From Aquimarina sp. Aq78 (GTDB lineage Bacteria; Bacteroidota; Bacteroidia; Flavobacteriales; Flavobacteriaceae), in the NCBI RefSeq assembly GCF_900299525.1, contig NZ_OMKA01000007.1, positions 108,198 through 172,197 on the forward strand: a DNA stretch of 64,000 nucleotides, in the 5' to 3' direction. The notes under the pieces are model-generated. The model searched no databases and was not told where the DNA came from. It saw only the letters and a list, made by a program, of their open reading frames with translations. The position numbers and the translations under genes are program-made. Shown here piece by piece: positions 53,633 through 62,875 of this stretch (position 1 is the first letter of the stretch; each line of letters opens with the position of its first letter).

Positions 53633-54287
53633 TTTTTTACAATTAGTAAATTTTACGATTCAAAATTGAATAATATTTTACTATTTGTAAAATTATAAGG
53701 TTTAAGAAATATTTACCATAGCTTTGATTAATTGTAAAACTATGGTTAAGGATGTTTTAGAAACAAAGAGAGCTGATAACGAATTCTTAATCTTGAGAAA
53801 GCAATAATAACTATTATAATTTGATTAGGATACTACGCAAAAATCTCACTCTCTCACCTTTTACTTTACTGATAGTCAATGAAATTATAAGATTCTATCC
53901 AAAATAATTTTCAAAAACAATTATACGGTAGTATTCTTAAAATTGAGTATTTTTAACAATACTAACTAATAATTCGCCCTCTTGAATATATATCCAAATA
54001 TTAGTTTTCTAAAGGCACTAACCTCTTTAATACATCCAGAAGAGTAATCTATTGCATTGCCGATACAGATTATTAATAGCTTATATAAAGGTCCATTTGC
54101 CTTTATAATGAAGTTTATTTTTTAATTGACAATACCATATAACAAGGTGATTATTAGTCAGTTTTATCTGAAGCATAAAAACAAATATTACAAACAGATG
54201 AAAGTCTTGCTAAAGTTTTGAGACCAAATACAATATTTATTCTGATCAAGATCAAAATAAATTCTACCTAACCTAATAAGAAAATAG
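53633..54287. promoter_or_regulatory. Divergent 655-base gap with TAATTGTAAAA repeats
   Basis: This gap separates the DUF5690 operon from the Rieske operon. Three copies of TAATTGTAAAA or one-base variants occur at 53635-53645 (reversed), 53682-53692 and 53729-53739, each 47 bases apart, next to a palindrome GTAAATTTTAC (53646-53656). They lie right against the transporter start and look like an operator. The rest of the gap shows no gene. Confidence 0.5.
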
Positions 54288-55898
54288 ATGAAACAACCTG
54301 TTTTAATAGCACAACTTAGTGATTTAGAAAATAAAGAACCCGCTCATGCCTTGGTAAATGGATTGGATTTGGTCATTATAAAGTATGATAATGACATTTC
54401 TGTATTATACGGGAGATGTTTACACAGAGGAGCGCTTATGGCAGATGGACATATTGATGGCCATAACCTCATCTGCGGAGTACACGGTTGGGATTATCGA
54501 TACGATTCTGGTGTTTCTGAATATAACAACAGTGAAGTTTTACATAAATTTAGTACTAAAGTTGAAGGAGATAACCTCTATGTAGACGAAATTGAAATCA
54601 ATTCCTATATTGAAGATCACCCGCAACCATTTAATCGTGAAGAATATCTTGGTGCTTATGCAGATACTCATCCTGAAGATACAGAACCATACACTGGGTA
54701 CATCAAAGAATTAGCTAAAAATGGTTTAAAAAACCTTGGACATCATGGATTCTCTGCATCAATGGGAGTCGATCGAAATACACTACCAAAATGGAATGAC
54801 ATTCAATTTTTACCTGCTCAATTAGCCAATAGACCTTTATTAGACCATGAAGAAGTAGCCACCAAAGTAATAATCGGTTCTAAGGCCAAAAAGCCTTTAA
54901 CCATTAATATGCCCCTATTTGTAAGTGATATGAGTTTTGGAGCGCTTTCTCGAGAGGCAAAAATAGCATTATCCAGAGGAGCAGAAATGGCAGGGACCGG
55001 TATCTGTTCGGGAGAAGGTGGAATGCTACCACAAGAACAGGAAAATAACACCAAATATTTTTATGAATTAGCCTCGGCGCAATTTGGATTTTCATGGGAT
55101 AAATTAGATAAAGTACAGGCTTTTCATTTTAAAGGAGGGCAAGGTGCTAAAACAGGAACAGGAGGACATCTCCCAGGAAGCAAAGTAAGTAAGGAGATTG
55201 CAGAAGTTAGAGGGTTACAGGAAGGACAGACCGCAATCTCTCCTGCAACCTTTCCGGATTTTCATGGTGTACAAGATTTTAAAGCTTTTGCAGATCAGGT
55301 ACGTGAACGCACTGGTGGTATCCCAATCGGTTTTAAGATTGCTGCCAGTCATATCGAAAAAGATATTCAATTTGCATTAGATGTAGGTGTAGATTACATT
55401 ATTCTTGATGGTCGTGGTGGAGGAACAGGTTCTGCTCCTACTATTTTGCGTGATAATATCAATGTTCCTACCATACCTGCACTCGCAAGAGCACGAAAAT
55501 ATCTGGATAAAGTAGGTGCAAACGACGTATCATTAATCATTACCGGAGGGCTTCGTATTGCCGAAGATTTTGCAAAAGCAATGATGCTGGGAGCAGATGC
55601 TATTGCCGTATCCAATTCTGCACTGCAAGCGATTGGATGCCTGGGGATGCGTGCTTGCGGAAGTAATAATTGCCCAGTAGGGATTGCAACACAAAAAGAA
55701 TCTTTAAGAAGCAGAATGATTATAGAATCTTCTGCTAAACAATTACATAATTATTTTGACGCGACCAATGACCTTATAAAGGTAATTGCAAGAGCTTGTG
55801 GATATGATGATGTTTCCAAATTTAATCATGATGACCTCTCTACTTATGATTATGACATGTACCGATTAGCAGGTATTAATTATGCTGGTATTGTCTAA
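54288..55898 (+). CDS. Rieske domain fused to a glutamate-synthase FMN domain
   Basis: A 536-residue fusion. The N-terminal Rieske domain (about 1-110) has C44-x-H46 and C63-x-x-H66 ligands. The remainder is the FMN-binding domain of glutamate synthase (about 160-500), with 'GGQGAKTGTGGHLPG', 'LDGRGGGTGSAP' and the [3Fe-4S] cysteine pattern C-x5-C-x4-C in 'CLGMRACGSNNC'. It is the first gene of a nine-gene operon. The GOGAT amidotransferase domain is absent, so it would need free ammonia or act on another substrate. The Rieske domain is expected to feed electrons to FMN, an arrangement I do not recognise as characterised. Confidence 0.9.
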   Translation: MKQPVLIAQLSDLENKEPAHALVNGLDLVIIKYDNDISVLYGRCLHRGALMADGHIDGHNLICGVHGWDYRYDSGVSEYNNSEVLHKFSTKVEGDNLYVDEIEINSYIEDHPQPFNREEYLGAYADTHPEDTEPYTGYIKELAKNGLKNLGHHGFSASMGVDRNTLPKWNDIQFLPAQLANRPLLDHEEVATKVIIGSKAKKPLTINMPLFVSDMSFGALSREAKIALSRGAEMAGTGICSGEGGMLPQEQENNTKYFYELASAQFGFSWDKLDKVQAFHFKGGQGAKTGTGGHLPGSKVSKEIAEVRGLQEGQTAISPATFPDFHGVQDFKAFADQVRERTGGIPIGFKIAASHIEKDIQFALDVGVDYIILDGRGGGTGSAPTILRDNINVPTIPALARARKYLDKVGANDVSLIITGGLRIAEDFAKAMMLGADAIAVSNSALQAIGCLGMRACGSNNCPVGIATQKESLRSRMIIESSAKQLHNYFDATNDLIKVIARACGYDDVSKFNHDDLSTYDYDMYRLAGINYAGIV

Positions 55899-56020
55899 AA
55901 TTGAAACATTACGGATTAAAACACCAGTATAAAATGGTAGACATAAGTCTTGCTTCAAAAATGAAAATTTCTGAAGTATTGAAAACAAATTGACCTTATA
56001 AACTAATAAACCAACAAAAT

Positions 56021-56767
56021 ATGACTACTCAAATGCATTTAGCAGCGCAATATCTGGCAGCTGCAGGGATTAGCTTTCTAGAAAAGAAAAACGATGATAG
56101 CCATACTAACCTGGGGTTTTCTATAGAGAAAGGAACTTTATATACCAGACCTCTTAATTCATCCAGAGATTTACTTTCTCTTAATTATAATCTTTTCACT
56201 TTAGAGTGGAACAGTCATAATTTAACAAAGACATTTCAATTAGATGGTACTTCGCATGCAGAAGTTTTACAATGGATAAGACGTATGGCAAAAGATAGTG
56301 ATATCAATACGCCTTATAACTATGCTCTGCATTATGAGTTGCCTTATACGATAACAGATGACTACATCTACACACTGAAAGATCTAAGTAGATTACGAGA
56401 ACTGGTAGCATTTAGAAAATTATCCAAATCTGCAATCCAAGAATTTTTACAAAACAATCTACTAAATTCTGAGATTAGAATATGGCCTCATCACTTTGAT
56501 ACAGGTGCCTTTGCCTCATTAGAAGACGAATCTGGCCTTGCTATAGGTTTAGGCCTTGCCATTCCTGATACAATGTGCAATGATTATTATTTCTATATCA
56601 GTGGGTATCAAGGTCATGATAGTCTAGGTACTTCTGATTTCAAACCATTAACAACAGGAAAATGGTATAATGAGGGGTTTAAAGGCGCTGTTTTACCTAT
56701 TTCTGGAGTAAATAAAGCTACAATTATTACCTTTTTTGAAGAAGCATTTACGGCCTATAAAAATTAA
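56021..56767 (+). CDS. Unrecognised cytoplasmic protein in the Rieske operon
   Basis: A 248-residue protein with no signal peptide or membrane segment. It opens with 'HLAAQYLAAAGISFLEKKND' and contains 'IRIWPHHFDTGAFASLEDE' and 'YYFYISGYQGHDSLG'. The His-rich 'WPHHFDTGA' segment looks like a metal or active site. No family is recognised. It is 122 bases after the Rieske-GltS gene and six before DUF2721. Confidence 0.55.
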   Translation: MTTQMHLAAQYLAAAGISFLEKKNDDSHTNLGFSIEKGTLYTRPLNSSRDLLSLNYNLFTLEWNSHNLTKTFQLDGTSHAEVLQWIRRMAKDSDINTPYNYALHYELPYTITDDYIYTLKDLSRLRELVAFRKLSKSAIQEFLQNNLLNSEIRIWPHHFDTGAFASLEDESGLAIGLGLAIPDTMCNDYYFYISGYQGHDSLGTSDFKPLTTGKWYNEGFKGAVLPISGVNKATIITFFEEAFTAYKN

Positions 56768-56772
56768 ATACT

Positions 56773-57156
56773 ATGGAACATTGGTATATCCCGGCTACTA
56801 TAATACCAGGTATTGGGCTTTTGATATTATCTACTTCTAATCTATTAGTCAATCTCAGTACAGAGATTAAAACTTTAATTGTAGAAGTAACACTCAAAGA
56901 AGCCCTCATAAAACGCAAGCTTAAGCAACTTAAATTACTAAACAGTGCTATGGTTTTCTTATATGTCGCTGTGGCCAGTTTTGTGGTCTCTGCACTAATT
57001 TCTGGAGTATATAAAAGCGTAGAAACCAGTTTTGATTCTGCAATATATATTACCATAGCAGGTATTATTAGTGCTTTATTAGGTTTGATCGCTCTAATTG
57101 TATATTCATTTAGAGCGGTAAAAATCAGGCAAGACCAATTTAATAACAAATGTTAA
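56773..57156 (+). CDS. DUF2721 membrane protein
   Basis: A 127-residue protein with three hydrophobic helices: 'YIPATIIPGIGLLILSTSNL', 'AMVFLYVAVASFVVSALISG' and 'ITIAGIISALLGLIALIVYS'. The layout matches DUF2721, a family of three-helix proteins with unknown function. It lies within the Rieske operon, five bases after the preceding gene. Confidence 0.82.
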   Translation: MEHWYIPATIIPGIGLLILSTSNLLVNLSTEIKTLIVEVTLKEALIKRKLKQLKLLNSAMVFLYVAVASFVVSALISGVYKSVETSFDSAIYITIAGIISALLGLIALIVYSFRAVKIRQDQFNNKC

Positions 57157-57176
57157 CACCAAAAAAATAATCGATC

Positions 57177-59132
57177 ATGACTTCAGAAAAAGAAATAGTA
57201 TGGTATAAAGTACTTAGTAATAAAGATAAACTTCCTGAAGGAAGGGTTCAAACCGTTACTGCTGGTCACCAAGGTGTATGCCTAACCCATTTTGAAGGAA
57301 AATTCTCTGCATTAGATAACCGATGTCCTCATCAGGGAGGACCATTGGGGGAAGGGTCTATAGAAAACGGCTTGCTTCGTTGCCCTTGGCATGGCTGGGA
57401 TTTTGATCCTTGTACAGGACTTCCTCCCGGAGGTTATGATGACGGTGTAACTACTTTTGATGTTAAAGAAGAAGGTGATGCTATTTATGTAGGTATTCCT
57501 GAAGAACCTGCTCACGAAGAGACCGTTTCTGATGTTATGATTCAAACCATGGTTAACTGGGGAATAGATACTGTTTTTGGAATGGTAGGCCACAGTAATC
57601 TTGGTGTTGCAGATGCTATGCGAAGGCAGGAAAAGGAAGGTAAATTACGCTTCTTTGGTATTCGCCATGAGGGTGCAGCAGCATTTGCTGCTTCTGGTTA
57701 TGCCAAACTAACTGGTAAACCTGCTGCTTGTTTTGGAATCGCAGGCCCTGGAGCAACCAATATGTTCACCGGTATGTGGGATGCTAAAGTAGATCGCGCA
57801 CCACTATTAGCACTATCAGGGCAAGTAAATACTCAAGTAGTTGGCACCGGAGCTTTTCAGGAAGTAGATCTTACCAAAGCATTTGATTCTGTAGCAGAAT
57901 TTAATCATGCTGTTCATCAAAATTCTAACCATAGCGAATTGATGGCTTTAGCAGTTAAAACTGCACTTATCAAAAGAGACGTTTCGCATTTAACTTTTCC
58001 TGATGAAGTTGCTTTCAGTAAAAAACCTGATAACGCAAAGCCACAAACTCCAGAAAATAGAATTACCACTTTTGGTATTTCTCCACCAAAAGAAATGGTC
58101 AATAGAGCGAGTGATATGATCCTTTTGGCAAAGAGACCTGTTATCATTGTTGGCCATGGAGCCCGCTTTAATATGACTAGTATTGTTGATTATGCCAAGA
58201 CTCTTAATTGTCCTGTGATTACTACATTTAAAGGAAAAGGACTTATTGCAGATGATCACGAATTAGGGTGTGGTGTTTTAGGTAGAAGTGGTACTCCTAT
58301 TGCTTCCTGGTTTATGAATGAAAGTGATCTGCTTATCGTCTTTGGAGCTTCTTTTTCTAATCATACCGGTATCACCCCAAAAAAACCTATTATCCAGGTA
58401 GATTTTGACCCAATGGCATTAAGTAAATTTCATAAAGTTGATGCCGCCTTATGGGGAGAAATTTCAGAAACACTAGATATTCTTACCGAAAAGACAAAAG
58501 GTAAAACAAATACAATAGATCAAAAACCTGAAATAGAAGAACGCTGGAAACTTTGGAAAGAAGAAAAACAAAGTCGTCTCGAAGATTCTAGTAGTAAAGG
58601 ATTAAGCTCTATTGCTGTTTTTGATGCAATGAATAAGATAACCCCTGCAAATGCAGTGATTGCCGTAGATGTTGGAAACAATACGTACTCATTTGGAAGA
58701 TATTTTGAACCTCAAAACCAATCCATCTTAATGTCTGGGTATCTAGGATCCATAGGATTTGCATTACCCGCCGCTATGGGTGCATGGGCAGCACAAGGGC
58801 ATGAGAGACCCATATGGTCTGTATCAGGAGATGGAGGTTTGGGACAATATCTGGCAGAGATTTCGACATTAGTAAAATACAATATGAATATTAAACATAT
58901 CGTATTAAACAATTCTGAACTTGGTAAAATCTCTAAAGAACAACGTGCTGCAGAATTAGATGTCTGGCAAACTTCACTCCACAATCCAAGTTTTGCCGCC
59001 TATGCAGAGAATTGTGGCGCTTTAGGAATACGAATAGAAAAATTAGAAGATCTAACTACTGCTATGGAAAAATTAAGAGACCATAATGGCCCTGCTCTTC
59101 TGGAAATAATAACAGATGTAAACCTTATATAG
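57177..59132 (+). CDS. Rieske domain fused to a ThDP-dependent pyruvate oxidase-like enzyme
   Basis: A 651-residue fusion. The N-terminal Rieske domain (about 1-110) has C50-x-H52 and C69-x-x-H72 in 'CPHQGGPLGEG' and 'CPWHGWDF'. It is followed by a full ThDP enzyme: PYR domain (about 120-290, 'GIRHEGAAAFAASGYAKLTG' holding the catalytic Glu), a central domain (about 310-430) and a PP domain (about 480-650, 'SGDGGLGQYLAEISTL'...'LNNSEL' for Mg/ThDP). Pyruvate oxidase, acetolactate synthase and oxalyl-CoA-type enzymes share this fold. Passing electrons from a ThDP intermediate to Rieske is an attractive inference. Confidence 0.9.
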   Translation: MTSEKEIVWYKVLSNKDKLPEGRVQTVTAGHQGVCLTHFEGKFSALDNRCPHQGGPLGEGSIENGLLRCPWHGWDFDPCTGLPPGGYDDGVTTFDVKEEGDAIYVGIPEEPAHEETVSDVMIQTMVNWGIDTVFGMVGHSNLGVADAMRRQEKEGKLRFFGIRHEGAAAFAASGYAKLTGKPAACFGIAGPGATNMFTGMWDAKVDRAPLLALSGQVNTQVVGTGAFQEVDLTKAFDSVAEFNHAVHQNSNHSELMALAVKTALIKRDVSHLTFPDEVAFSKKPDNAKPQTPENRITTFGISPPKEMVNRASDMILLAKRPVIIVGHGARFNMTSIVDYAKTLNCPVITTFKGKGLIADDHELGCGVLGRSGTPIASWFMNESDLLIVFGASFSNHTGITPKKPIIQVDFDPMALSKFHKVDAALWGEISETLDILTEKTKGKTNTIDQKPEIEERWKLWKEEKQSRLEDSSSKGLSSIAVFDAMNKITPANAVIAVDVGNNTYSFGRYFEPQNQSILMSGYLGSIGFALPAAMGAWAAQGHERPIWSVSGDGGLGQYLAEISTLVKYNMNIKHIVLNNSELGKISKEQRAAELDVWQTSLHNPSFAAYAENCGALGIRIEKLEDLTTAMEKLRDHNGPALLEIITDVNLI

Positions 59133-59134
59133 TT

Positions 59135-59353
59135 ATGACAATAGTAATTCAGATTATAGTAAGCTTTTTAGGGCTGTATTTTGGAATAGGTTTTTTATTC
59201 GGAATCTATTTTTTCATCAAAGGTGCTTCTCAATTAGATGAATTGATTACCGAAAGTAAATGGACAGTTCGTTTATTACTGGTTCCAGGAGCAATAGGTC
59301 TTTGGCCTATACTCCTTTTGAAAATAATTAATAAATCAAGAATCAACTCATGA
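59135..59353 (+). CDS. Small two-helix membrane protein of the Rieske operon
   Basis: A 72-residue protein with two helices ('IIVSFLGLYFGIGFLFGIYF' and 'LLLVPGAIGLWPILLLKII'). It starts two bases after the Rieske-ThDP gene and overlaps the next one by four bases (ATGA). No family is recognised, and a subunit role for the membrane redox protein is likely. Confidence 0.65.
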   Translation: MTIVIQIIVSFLGLYFGIGFLFGIYFFIKGASQLDELITESKWTVRLLLVPGAIGLWPILLLKIINKSRINS

Positions 59354-59757
59354 CTTCAGGATTAAGAAAAATGCATAAAATTGTATGGATATTACTGATC
59401 ATTGTCATGCCAGTATTAATCTTCTTATCTATTAAGAGTATTAAGGAACCATTACTTACAGATGGTGATGTATCATTAACTCCTATACGATCAGGGCAAC
59501 GGATAGTTTTAGATGACGATAGTTTTTTTATCGGTATAAAAGAACAAAATTCCTTAAACGCGCTTCAAATTATTCTGAAGAGACCTTTACAAAGTGCTTC
59601 ATCACTTATATATGGTATTTCTAATCATAAAAAAGACACCTACTTAGGAACCTTAGATAAGAAGGGAGTATACACTTTTGAAATCGATAAGAAGATTAGA
59701 AGTATAAGAATTTATGATGAAATAAAGAAAAATGACATTATTAATATAGAATTATAA
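59350..59757 (+). CDS. Membrane-anchored small protein of the Rieske operon
   Basis: A 135-residue protein with one N-terminal helix ('IVWILLIIVMPVLIFLSIKS') and an extracytoplasmic beta-rich domain ('LLTDGDVSLTPIRSGQRI', 'DSFFIGIKEQNSLNALQ'). Its stop overlaps the start of the ferric-reductase-like gene by one base. No family is recognised. It probably caps or supports the adjacent redox complex. Confidence 0.62.
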   Translation: MTSGLRKMHKIVWILLIIVMPVLIFLSIKSIKEPLLTDGDVSLTPIRSGQRIVLDDDSFFIGIKEQNSLNALQIILKRPLQSASSLIYGISNHKKDTYLGTLDKKGVYTFEIDKKIRSIRIYDEIKKNDIINIEL

Positions 59758-60788
59758 TGGGAGTAAATTATCAACCAGTACTTTGGAATCGAAACAAAAA
59801 GATCTATGATAAATGGATTGTAATCAGTATACTTATCTATCTTTTATGTTTCATAGGAGTCACTATAATCACTAATAACGAAACAAGTGTAGAAACATTA
59901 ATTATACGAGCTTTTGGGACATTGGCAATCGCTTTATTGCATATCATACTAGCTATTGGACCTCTTGCCAGGTTAAATTCTAGATTTTTGCCTTTATTAT
60001 ATAACCGTAGACATTTGGGGGTAAGTATGTTTTTAGCCGCAATGGTTCATGGCGGGTTTTCAATTTTTCAATTTCATTCTTTAGGGAATGTAAATCCCAT
60101 CTATGCCATTTTTACATCTAATATGGATTATGGTTCCCTCACAAATTTTCCTTTTCAGGTATTAGGCTTTTTTGCATTGGTTATTCTATTTCTAATGGCA
60201 GCAACAAGTCATGATTTCTGGCTAAAAAACCTTTCTCCTAAAACGTGGAAACGCCTGCATATGATGATATATCTAGCTTATGGATTGATAATTCTACATG
60301 TTTTCTTAGGTGCTTTACAACAGCAACCATCAATAGGATCTATTGTTATCATGAGTTTAGGGTTTATAACTATTGCTACATTACATTTGGCAACCGGTAT
60401 AAAGGAAACAAAAGCAGATAAAATTAAAACTCAACATATCGAAAACGGGTGGGAATATGTATGTGATATTGATGAAATACCAGAAGACAGAGCCAAAATA
60501 TTTATTGTAGACAAAGAACGAATAGCAGTTTTTAAATACGATAATAAATTATCTGCTATCTCTAACGTATGCAAGCACCAAGGCGGCCCTCTTGGTGAAG
60601 GAAAAATTGTAGATGGGTGCGTTACTTGCCCCTGGCATGGATATCAATATCTACCTCACAACGGGCAATCACCTCCTCCTTTTACCGAAAAAATAGCCAC
60701 CTATCGACTTAAAAATGACAATAATAAAATATACGTTCTACCAGAAGCCCTTGCAGAAGGAACCGAGGTCGAGCCTATCACCTTTTAA
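59757..60788 (+). CDS. Ferric-reductase-like membrane domain fused to Rieske
   Basis: A 343-residue protein. The N-terminal part has about six helices of the ferric-reductase/MsrQ type with paired His that can hold haem: H62, H86, H98, H168 and H181 in 'IALLHIILAIGP', 'RRHLGVSMFLAAMVHGG', 'RLHMMIYLAYGLIILHVFLG'. The C-terminal Rieske domain (about 230-343) has C272-x-H274 and C291-x-x-H294. The fusion moves electrons between membrane haem and a [2Fe-2S] cluster. It may accept electrons from the operon's Rieske enzymes, or donate them. Confidence 0.88.
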   Translation: MGVNYQPVLWNRNKKIYDKWIVISILIYLLCFIGVTIITNNETSVETLIIRAFGTLAIALLHIILAIGPLARLNSRFLPLLYNRRHLGVSMFLAAMVHGGFSIFQFHSLGNVNPIYAIFTSNMDYGSLTNFPFQVLGFFALVILFLMAATSHDFWLKNLSPKTWKRLHMMIYLAYGLIILHVFLGALQQQPSIGSIVIMSLGFITIATLHLATGIKETKADKIKTQHIENGWEYVCDIDEIPEDRAKIFIVDKERIAVFKYDNKLSAISNVCKHQGGPLGEGKIVDGCVTCPWHGYQYLPHNGQSPPPFTEKIATYRLKNDNNKIYVLPEALAEGTEVEPITF

Positions 60789-60799
60789 ACATTAGATTT

Positions 60800-61597
60800 A
60801 TGGAAAATAAAGAGGATGATTTTTACATCGGATACGTTGATAATGTTTCTACAAAAACAAAAAAAACAATAAAGAGCTTTGTACTCTTTGGTATACTAGC
60901 TCTTATAACTATAGCAGTTATTTTTGCTTTTACACAAAATACTTTTAAGAACAGCTCATTCGAACTTACAACCAATACCAAAATCATGGGGGTTTATCAT
61001 GAGATGCCATATCCTATGCTAAAAGTTAAAACAGCAGAAAATACTTTTAAAAATATACTGCTACTTGGTTTTGGAAAATCCAGTGCTAATCCATTCCTAA
61101 AAAAAATAAGAAATGAAGTATCTCAATTATCCGGGAGTATGCTAAGTATTGAAGGTAATCTCATCTACTATAATGGAAAGACATTATTGCAAATCACAAA
61201 CGATGAGAAAATAACATTGGTAGAAAAAGCAAATTCAAAAAGATTACCTGAAATAAAATCATTGGTTAAAGACATGGAACTCAAAGGAGAAATCATTGAT
61301 CCCAAATGTTATTTTGGTGTGATGAAACCTGGAAAAGGAAAAATTCATAGAAGCTGTGCCGTACTATGTATTTCTGGCGGGATTCCGCCTGTGTTGGCTA
61401 CTACAGATGAAAATAATATATCAGAATATTATCTGATTACAGATCTCAAGGGAAATCCTATCAACAAAAAGATATTACCCTACATCGGAAAGCCATCATT
61501 GCTTACCGGTAGTGTCGTACAATTAGAAGATTGGTATCAATTACAAATAAATGTTAATACCATTAAGGATTTACAGAGGCCTTCAAAAATATATTAA
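60800..61597 (+). CDS. Membrane protein with a conserved-looking Cys/His motif
   Basis: A 265-residue protein with one membrane helix (about 25-46) and a soluble domain. The striking segment is 'DPKCYFGVMKPGKGKIHRSC' followed by 'AVLCISGGIPP', with C170, H183, C186 and C190 spaced for a metal or Fe-S site. I believe this segment recurs in other bacteria but cannot name a family. It starts 11 bases after the ferric-reductase/Rieske gene and is likely a partner in the same complex. Confidence 0.6.
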   Translation: MENKEDDFYIGYVDNVSTKTKKTIKSFVLFGILALITIAVIFAFTQNTFKNSSFELTTNTKIMGVYHEMPYPMLKVKTAENTFKNILLLGFGKSSANPFLKKIRNEVSQLSGSMLSIEGNLIYYNGKTLLQITNDEKITLVEKANSKRLPEIKSLVKDMELKGEIIDPKCYFGVMKPGKGKIHRSCAVLCISGGIPPVLATTDENNISEYYLITDLKGNPINKKILPYIGKPSLLTGSVVQLEDWYQLQINVNTIKDLQRPSKIY

Positions 61598-61615
61598 TAT
61601 AAAATCTTAGAAAAC

Positions 61616-62857
61616 ATGTTACAATCTTTCAGCATCATTTTTGCTATCGCTGCTTTCTTCAACTTTGTGAACTATAAGTGGCTCAAACTACCTACTACTA
61701 TTGGGTTGATGCTGATGAGTTTGGCTACAATCTTAATCATAACCATTAGCAAAAGTATTATCCCAGAATTCTATCAGTTTTTTTGTGACATTGTTACCAA
61801 CTCAGATTTTAGATCTTTACTTTTGGATGGAATTTTAAGTTTTCTCCTTTTTGCAGGAGCGTTACATGTAAATATTGATGAATTAGCAAAAGAAAAATGG
61901 CCCATTCTTCTATTTGCAACTCTCGGTGTACTAATCTCAACCTTTATTGTAGGTGGACTAACCTTTGGAACTGCACAATTAATTGGTCTTGAACTTCCTT
62001 TTTTACATGCTTTACTATTTGGTGCTTTGATTTCTCCTACAGATCCAATAGCAGTAATGGCTATTCTTAAAAAGGCTAATATTGCTAAAAGCCTGGGAAT
62101 TAAAATTGAAGGAGAATCGCTTTTTAATGATGGTATTGGAGTTGTAGTTTTCTCTGCAATATTGATTCTTGCGGGGATGGGAGAGCATCCTATAGAAGGT
62201 TCTATAACCTCTGAAATAGGCAAGCTTTTTCTTGAAGAAGCTATTGGGGGAATATTATATGGAGGACTTCTTGGTTTTATTGGATATCAATCTATCAAAT
62301 CTGTAAAAGACAATCCTCAATTGGCGGTAATGATTAGCCTGGCAATTGTAATGGGTGGTTATGCATTTGCATCCCTTATCCATGTTTCTGGCCCATTAGC
62401 TATGGTAGTTGCAGGAATGATCATTGGAAATAAATTAAATATTGCTACAAATAAAGGTCCGACCAGAAAAATGCTCAATGATATTTGGGAAGTACTTGAT
62501 GATGTATTTAATGGCATTTTATTTGTGCTTATTGGATTAGCCATTCATTTATTAAAATTTGATCTGGATCATTTAATCCTGGGAAGTATAGCTATCCTGA
62601 TTGTATTGATTTCACGATTCATTTCTGTATTTATTCCTTATTCTTTGTTGAAACATTCAGAAAATAACCCAATAAAAACAGTAACTATATTAACCTGGGG
62701 AGGCTTAAGAGGTGGGATTTCTATCGCATTGGCATTAAGTTTAGCCGATAATCCTTCTTCAGAAATCATATTATATATTACTTATGTAGTAGTCCTATTT
62801 TCTATTATTATACAAGGGCTTAGCATAGGGAAATTAGTAAAGAAACTATACGATTAA
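61616..62857 (+). CDS. Na+/H+ antiporter of the NhaP/CPA1 family
   Basis: A 413-residue polytopic CPA1 antiporter. It has the family motifs '[12 protein letters not shown]' and '[13 protein letters not shown]' (Asn-Asp pair for ion binding), and '[18 protein letters not shown]' near the C-terminus. It exchanges Na+ or K+ for H+. It follows the Cys/His protein by 18 bases and is the last gene of the operon, so ion homeostasis may be linked to the redox module, though it could also be a passenger. Confidence 0.92.
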   Translation: MLQSFSIIFAIAAFFNFVNYKWLKLPTTIGLMLMSLATILIITISKSIIPEFYQFFCDIVTNSDFRSLLLDGILSFLLFAGALHVNIDELAKEKWPILLFATLGVLISTFIVGGLTFGTAQLIGLELPFLHALLFGALISPTDPIAVMAILKKANIAKSLGIKIEGESLFNDGIGVVVFSAILILAGMGEHPIEGSITSEIGKLFLEEAIGGILYGGLLGFIGYQSIKSVKDNPQLAVMISLAIVMGGYAFASLIHVSGPLAMVVAGMIIGNKLNIATNKGPTRKMLNDIWEVLDDVFNGILFVLIGLAIHLLKFDLDHLILGSIAILIVLISRFISVFIPYSLLKHSENNPIKTVTILTWGGLRGGISIALALSLADNPSSEIILYITYVVVLFSIIIQGLSIGKLVKKLYD

Positions 62858-62875
62858 CCAACCATAAAATCACCG

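Noticed and set aside
61774..62223. A 149-codon open frame on the strand opposite the Na+/H+ antiporter
   Set aside because: It is a mirror of a strongly conserved CPA1 gene and has a low-complexity Ser/Pro/Ile composition without a known domain.
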